The notes under the pieces: generated by a model | The model's database searches: none | Seen by the model: only the letters and a program-made list of their open reading frames with translations | What the model was told of the DNA's origin: nothing | Shown: one piece after another, positions 15,386 to 18,380 of the stretch | Numbering within the stretch: the stretch's first letter is position 1 | Layout: each line of letters opens with the position of its first letter | Source: SG8-4 sp964562575 | Lineage (GTDB): Bacteria > Planctomycetota > Phycisphaerae > Sedimentisphaerales > Anaerobacaceae | Length of the DNA stretch: 18,380 nt | NCBI GenBank assembly: GCA_964562575.1 | Contig: CAZLTY010000074.1 | Coordinates: 1-18,380 of the forward strand | Direction of reading: 5' to 3' | Made by a program: the position numbers and the translations under genes

Positions 15386-15415
15386 TTGCCGAAATATATA
15401 CGTTGGAATTATAAT
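15386..15415 (+). promoter_or_regulatory. Strong sigma70-type promoter for the ECF sigma operon
   Basis: TTGCCG (15386-15391), an 18-base spacer and a consensus TATAAT (15410-15415). A start near 15422 places the whole of element copy 3 inside a leader of about 160 bases before the ATG at 15581. That is the main reason to consider the element a cis-acting RNA. Confidence 0.65.
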
Positions 15416-15448
15416 GCTTGCTTTGCAGGGCAATCGGGTGTAGCATAG

Positions 15449-15547
15449 TGCTCCCGATTGAGATTTTCCGTTCTTGCGCGGGTAAGTAGCTTTGCGACAA
15501 CAGTTTATGATCTCACTCTCGCAAATTTACTACCCTTCAAGGGTATA
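15449..15547 (+). repeat. ~99-bp intergenic element, copy 3 (sigma-factor leader)
   Basis: Core TTGCGCGGGTA, AGTAGCTTT, a diverged middle (CTCGCAAAT), CTACTACCC, the hairpin TACCC-TTCAA-GGGTA (15531-15545) and TATAGT (15544-15549). The start codon of the sigma factor lies 33 bases after the element. GGGTAAGTAG (15480-15489) could pair with CTACTACCC, competing with the terminal hairpin. Confidence 0.85.
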
Positions 15548-15580
15548 GTTGTTTTCGCAAAATTCGTTGAACGGTCGTTT

Positions 15581-16192
15581 ATGGTCTACAATCTGGAGAA
15601 TCTGACGGATGCCGATCTTCTGACCCGATACGGCACCGGTGACGAGGCCGCGTTTCGTGAGATTGTAAATCGTTACAAGAACAGCCTGCATGGGTTCTTG
15701 AGGCAATTCCTGAACCGGCAGGATCTCGTTGAGGACGTCTTCCAAGAGACTTTCCTACAGCTCTTTACGAGCCGGGACAGCTTCGATAAGAGCCGGCCCT
15801 TGCGACCCTGGTTGTTCACTATCGCCGCGAATAAAGCTAAGGACGCTTTGCGCAAATGGCAGCGAACGTCGGCTGTTCCGATCGGCACTATGGGTGATTC
15901 TCAGGAATTGTCGTTCGACGACATGCTCAACACTGTAACGTCAGACGATACGCTACCGTACGAGGAACTGCAAAAGCGTGAAACTGCCATCCGTGTGAGG
16001 CAGATTATAGGAGATATGCCGGACAATCTGCGAGAAATCCTGACTTTGGCATATTTCCAAAGATTTTCTTACAAACAAATGGCCGAGATTCTCAGTATAC
16101 CCATTGGAACGGTCAAGAGCAGACTTCATACGGCCGTTGGGCGTTTTGCCAAAGAATGGAAGGCCTCAGTTGGGAGTAAAGAAGGCAAATGA
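15581..16192 (+). CDS. ECF-type RNA polymerase sigma factor
   Basis: A 203-residue sigma70-family protein of the extracytoplasmic-function class, with regions 2 and 4 only. Region 2 has DEAAFREIVNRY, the DLVEDVFQETFLQLF segment and RPWLFTIAANKAKD. Region 4 carries PDNLREILTLAYFQRFSY and the helix-turn-helix KQMAEILSIPIGTVKSRLH. I start it at the ATG at 15581 (MVYNLENLT). The frame is open further up, but that part is only the translated repeat element. There is no clear Shine-Dalgarno. Its TGA overlaps the next ATG (ATGA), so it is coupled to the membrane protein downstream, the usual sigma/anti-sigma arrangement. The leader holds repeat copy 3 and a consensus -10. The target regulon is not shown, but the shared element upstream of the epimerase gene is a candidate link. 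Confidence 0.92.
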   Translation: MVYNLENLTDADLLTRYGTGDEAAFREIVNRYKNSLHGFLRQFLNRQDLVEDVFQETFLQLFTSRDSFDKSRPLRPWLFTIAANKAKDALRKWQRTSAVPIGTMGDSQELSFDDMLNTVTSDDTLPYEELQKRETAIRVRQIIGDMPDNLREILTLAYFQRFSYKQMAEILSIPIGTVKSRLHTAVGRFAKEWKASVGSKEGK

Positions 16193-17223
16193 CTCCGCTT
16201 AGCAGCAAGCAAAAAGAGTTGTTGTTTGACCACTGTATGGGCTTAGCATCCCCGGAACAAACCGTCGAAGCTCAAGCGTTGATTTCCTCTAACGAACAAG
16301 CCGCTAAACTTCACTCCAATTTCCAAGCAACACTGGCACCGCTCGATAGCGTACAGCCCGAAGTATGCCCGGATGATCTGGTCGAGCGGACCATATTGCA
16401 CCTCAACAATGCTGCAAATTCGAGCACGAATCGGCTGGGACAATTGCTCGCTGGAGAACAGAGACGACCGGTCAGACCCAAGATTTGGCACGGGGTAGGG
16501 TTGTTCAGAAGACTGGCTACTGCTGCTGTGTTTGTGATGGCCGGCGGTGTTCTGTTTACTGCGCTTAATTACCTTCGTTTTGATTCGCAACGGCAGCAAT
16601 GTCAGATGCAACAGAGCGGCTTCTTCCAGAGTCTGGGCAAATACGTTGCCGACCACGATGGTAAGCAACCTGCTATAGAAACACAGGCCGGCGCACCGTG
16701 GTACAAACTCGGCTACCAGGGTAGCGAGAATCATTCGAATACCAGGCGCCTGTATCGTCTCGTTAAGGACGGTTACGTCGAGCCCGACAGTTTCGTTTGT
16801 CCGTCCTGCAGCAAGAGTCGCGGAAGGCCCAAGCTGACCTCGTCGGAACTAAAGAGCAACAGGGATTTCCGCGACCGAAGATATATAACTTACAGCTTCC
16901 AGATACGTTGCCGTCAAGGCAACGACGGTCAGTTGCACTGTCGGAAAGTTCTTATGGCGGATTTGAGTCCGCTGTTTGAGAATTTGCGGGATGACTTCGG
17001 CAAACCGTTCAGGCTGCGCCTCGACAGAAGATTAGTGACGATAAACACTGTCAATCACAAGCGCAAAGGGCAGAACGTGTTATTTGGGGACGGCCACGTG
17101 AAGTTCTTAAAGACACGATTTATCGGCGTCTCAAATGACGATGTTTTCACATTGCAGAGCACAGACGTATATCACGGCTACGAAGTGCCCGCTTGTGAGA
17201 CAGATGTCTTCCTCGCCCCGTAG
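16189..17223 (+). CDS. Putative anti-sigma factor fused to a DUF1559/pilin-like C-terminal domain
   Basis: 344 residues, overlapping the sigma gene by four bases. The N-terminal ~100 residues (LLFDHCMGLASPEQ, then acidic helices and DDLVERTILHL) look like the sigma-binding half of planctomycete anti-sigma proteins, without a classical HxxxCxxC zinc motif. One membrane helix follows (about 108-128, LATAAVFVMAGGVLFTAL). The C-terminal ~210 residues have CPSC and then NHKRKGQNVLFGDGHVKFL. This strongly resembles the 'H-X9-DG' end of DUF1559 type-II-pilin-like proteins of planctomycetes, though here ten residues separate His and DG. An extracytoplasmic sensor on an anti-sigma factor is the simplest reading: ligand state outside releases the sigma factor inside. 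The anti-sigma role is inferred from position and layout, not from a named domain. Confidence 0.8.
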   Translation: MTPLSSKQKELLFDHCMGLASPEQTVEAQALISSNEQAAKLHSNFQATLAPLDSVQPEVCPDDLVERTILHLNNAANSSTNRLGQLLAGEQRRPVRPKIWHGVGLFRRLATAAVFVMAGGVLFTALNYLRFDSQRQQCQMQQSGFFQSLGKYVADHDGKQPAIETQAGAPWYKLGYQGSENHSNTRRLYRLVKDGYVEPDSFVCPSCSKSRGRPKLTSSELKSNRDFRDRRYITYSFQIRCRQGNDGQLHCRKVLMADLSPLFENLRDDFGKPFRLRLDRRLVTINTVNHKRKGQNVLFGDGHVKFLKTRFIGVSNDDVFTLQSTDVYHGYEVPACETDVFLAP

Positions 17224-17268
17224 AAGCCGCGCAGTTCTCTGCCCAACCGGCCTTTGCTTAGGCACTAG

Positions 17269-18141
17269 TCAACTGAGCAGGCCATATTCTTCCAATGTTT
17301 GTTTGAGCGCCGCCCTCCTGCCCTGCTCCAAAGGCGTCATGGGCAGCCGCAATTCTTCCGGCGCCATGTTCAGCATTGCCATTGCCGCCTTGATCGGTAT
17401 GGGATTACTCGCAAGCGTCAGCATGCTCTTGCACAGTGCGAACAACTTCCTGTGCCATTGCCTGGCCGAGGTCAAGTCGCCCTCAAGGATCAGGTCGGTC
17501 ATCGCCTTGACGTCAGCCGGGACAATGTTGGCTACGACACTGATAACGCCCTTTCCGCCAATCGAAGCCAACGGCAGTGTAAGCGAATCGTCGCCTGAAA
17601 TGATCGTTATATCGCATCGCGATGCGACTTCGCTGGCTTGATCCAGACTGCCGCTCGCCTCTTTGACCGCGACGATGTTCTCGACTTCGGCCAACCGCGC
17701 TATAGTCTCGGGCGTCATGCCGGCACCACACCGGCCCGGGATGTTGTAGAGCACCATCGGCAGATCGACCGCCTCGGCTACTGCCTTGAAATGCTCGTAG
17801 AAACCTCCCTGCGTGGGCTTGTTATAGTACGGCGTCACCTGCAAAGTCGCGTCGGCTCCCACCTTTTTCGCAAAAACCGTCAGCTCAATTGCCTCGGCCG
17901 TACTGTTTGAGCCGGCTCCGGCAATCACCGGCGCGTGTCCGCCGACGACATTGACCACTCTCTCTATGACCTTCTTCTGCTCGTCATGACTCAACGTGGG
18001 CGATTCGCCCGTTGTGCCCACGGGCACTATCGCGTCGATGCTGTTTTCCAACTGGAATTCGATCAGCTCGTCGAGAGTTTCAAAATCAATCTCACCATCC
18101 TGAAAAGGCGTAATCAACGCCACCATCGCACCTGTAAACAT
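17269..18141 (-). CDS. dapA: 4-hydroxy-tetrahydrodipicolinate synthase
   Basis: Class I lyase of 290 residues that condenses pyruvate with aspartate semialdehyde, the first committed step of lysine and meso-diaminopimelate synthesis in the cytoplasm. All key positions are visible: GTTGESPTLS (substrate loop Thr-Thr), LYNIPGR (catalytic Tyr and following loop), VAVKEASG (Schiff-base Lys) and SGDDSLTLP. The start at 18141 (MFTGAMVALITPF) is fixed by AAGGAG seven bases upstream. An upstream extension to 18171 is not needed. The length is normal for DapA. It lies 70 bases after pdxJ on the same strand, probably one operon. Its 3' end faces the anti-sigma gene with a 45-base gap and no clear terminator. 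Related aldolases (NanA, KdgD) share the fold, but the pattern favours DapA. Confidence 0.93.
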   Translation of the reverse strand: MFTGAMVALITPFQDGEIDFETLDELIEFQLENSIDAIVPVGTTGESPTLSHDEQKKVIERVVNVVGGHAPVIAGAGSNSTAEAIELTVFAKKVGADATLQVTPYYNKPTQGGFYEHFKAVAEAVDLPMVLYNIPGRCGAGMTPETIARLAEVENIVAVKEASGSLDQASEVASRCDITIISGDDSLTLPLASIGGKGVISVVANIVPADVKAMTDLILEGDLTSARQWHRKLFALCKSMLTLASNPIPIKAAMAMLNMAPEELRLPMTPLEQGRRAALKQTLEEYGLLS

Positions 18142-18211
18142 TGTCAATCTCCTTATCTGCTGGACAGTCAATAGTTCTCCGCCGGCGGCCTGCCAAGTAC
18201 AGACTCACCAC

Positions 18212-18380
18212 TCACCCGCTGAATTTCTCGATCAGCCTTATCATCTCGGCGGTTGCCTGCCCTATTCCGACGAAGACCGCCCTGGCAATGATGCTGTGGC
18301 CTATATTAAACTCGCACAAGCCTTCGATGCGCGCCGCGGCGCCGATGTTGCGATATGTTAAGCCGTGACCGGCGTGAACC
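18212..18380 (-). CDS. pdxJ: Pyridoxine 5'-phosphate synthase, C-terminal part
   Basis: The last ~55 codons of PdxJ, which makes pyridoxine 5'-phosphate from 1-deoxyxylulose 5-phosphate and 3-amino-2-oxopropyl phosphate (vitamin B6 pathway). Visible family landmarks are VHAGHGLTYRN, CEFNIGHSIIARA and VFVGIGQATAEM, ending in FSG-stop. The catalytic N-terminal region lies outside the window. It is followed by dapA on the same strand after 70 bases. Confidence 0.93.
   Translation of the reverse strand, partial: VHAGHGLTYRNIGAAARIEGLCEFNIGHSIIARAVFVGIGQATAEMIRLIEKFSG

Larger units (their letters stand above)
14945..15580. other. 636-base divergent intergenic region with two repeat copies
   Basis: This region separates the beta-helix-like gene (-) from the sigma-factor gene (+). 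From left to right it holds the leader and promoter of the minus gene, element copy 2, about 200 bases of unassigned sequence, a plus-strand promoter, and element copy 3. Open frames across it are translations of the repeats or of leader sequence and are not convincing genes. Confidence 0.7.

Noticed and set aside
14765..15448. Plus-strand open frame of 227 codons before the sigma factor
   Set aside because: It is antisense to the signal-peptide gene and continues through repeat copy 2. The similar peptide at 15458 is simply the translated repeat copy 3, not a protein family.
15449..15547. c-di-GMP (GEMM) riboswitch, suggested by the GGTA(A/G)GTAGC string
   Set aside because: The other conserved GEMM parts (the CACGCACAGGGCAAACC and GACGCAAAGCC regions) are absent.
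1..18380. CRISPR array, tRNA, rRNA or transposase
   Set aside because: I saw no regularly spaced short repeats, cloverleaf-like segments, rRNA landmarks or DDE transposase motifs. A tRNAscan or CRISPR-finder run would settle this.

Overview
The window looks like a bacterial chromosome segment from the Planctomycetota, most likely a Phycisphaerae-type lineage. This is inferred from gene content, not from a marker gene. The pointers are: an ECF sigma factor whose partner joins an anti-sigma-like half to a domain ending in a pilin-like 'FGDGH' motif; secreted polysaccharide-active proteins with a sulfatase remnant; a Ser/Thr kinase plus PP2C pair; and large intergenic spaces with variable Shine-Dalgarno use. 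Most genes are fairly GC-rich. The polysaccharide lyase at 7715-9877 is visibly more AT-rich.

Layout. (1) 2-2530 (+): the end of an exopolysaccharide cluster, with a partial Wzz/BY-kinase chain-length protein and a UDP-GlcNAc 4-epimerase-like SDR. (2) 2761-5214: three orphan genes, namely a double zf-TFIIB zinc-ribbon protein (+), a Cys-rich membrane protein (-), and a secreted protein with an HExxH metallopeptidase motif (+). (3) 5189-7325 (-): a signalling operon of a Ser/Thr kinase with C-terminal zinc ribbons, translationally coupled to a PP2C phosphatase. (4) 7594-9877 (+): expression signals followed by the first nine codons of what looks like a lost response regulator, then a PL8-family polysaccharide lyase. 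(5) 10085-11383 (+): a non-canonical Nramp-superfamily transporter. (6) 11603-14944 (-): a secreted FG-GAP beta-propeller protein, a sulfatase C-terminal remnant, and a secreted beta-helix-like protein. (7) 15581-17223 (+): the ECF sigma/anti-sigma pair. (8) 17269-18380 (-): pdxJ (partial) and dapA, ordinary biosynthetic genes.

The most unusual feature is an unrecognised ~99-bp element present in three same-strand copies (1427-1524, 15143-15242, 15449-15547). One copy lies in front of the epimerase gene. Two lie in series in front of the sigma-factor gene, the last of them between a good -10/-35 promoter and the start codon. All copies share an invariant core, a conserved terminal hairpin and a TATA(A/G)T end, so they could form a cis-acting RNA leader or a shared promoter/operator. 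This suggests, but does not prove, that exopolysaccharide genes and the ECF system are under common control. A second, unrelated repeat pair (3335-3421 and 11435-11525) and two truncated gene remnants show that the accessory parts have been rearranged.
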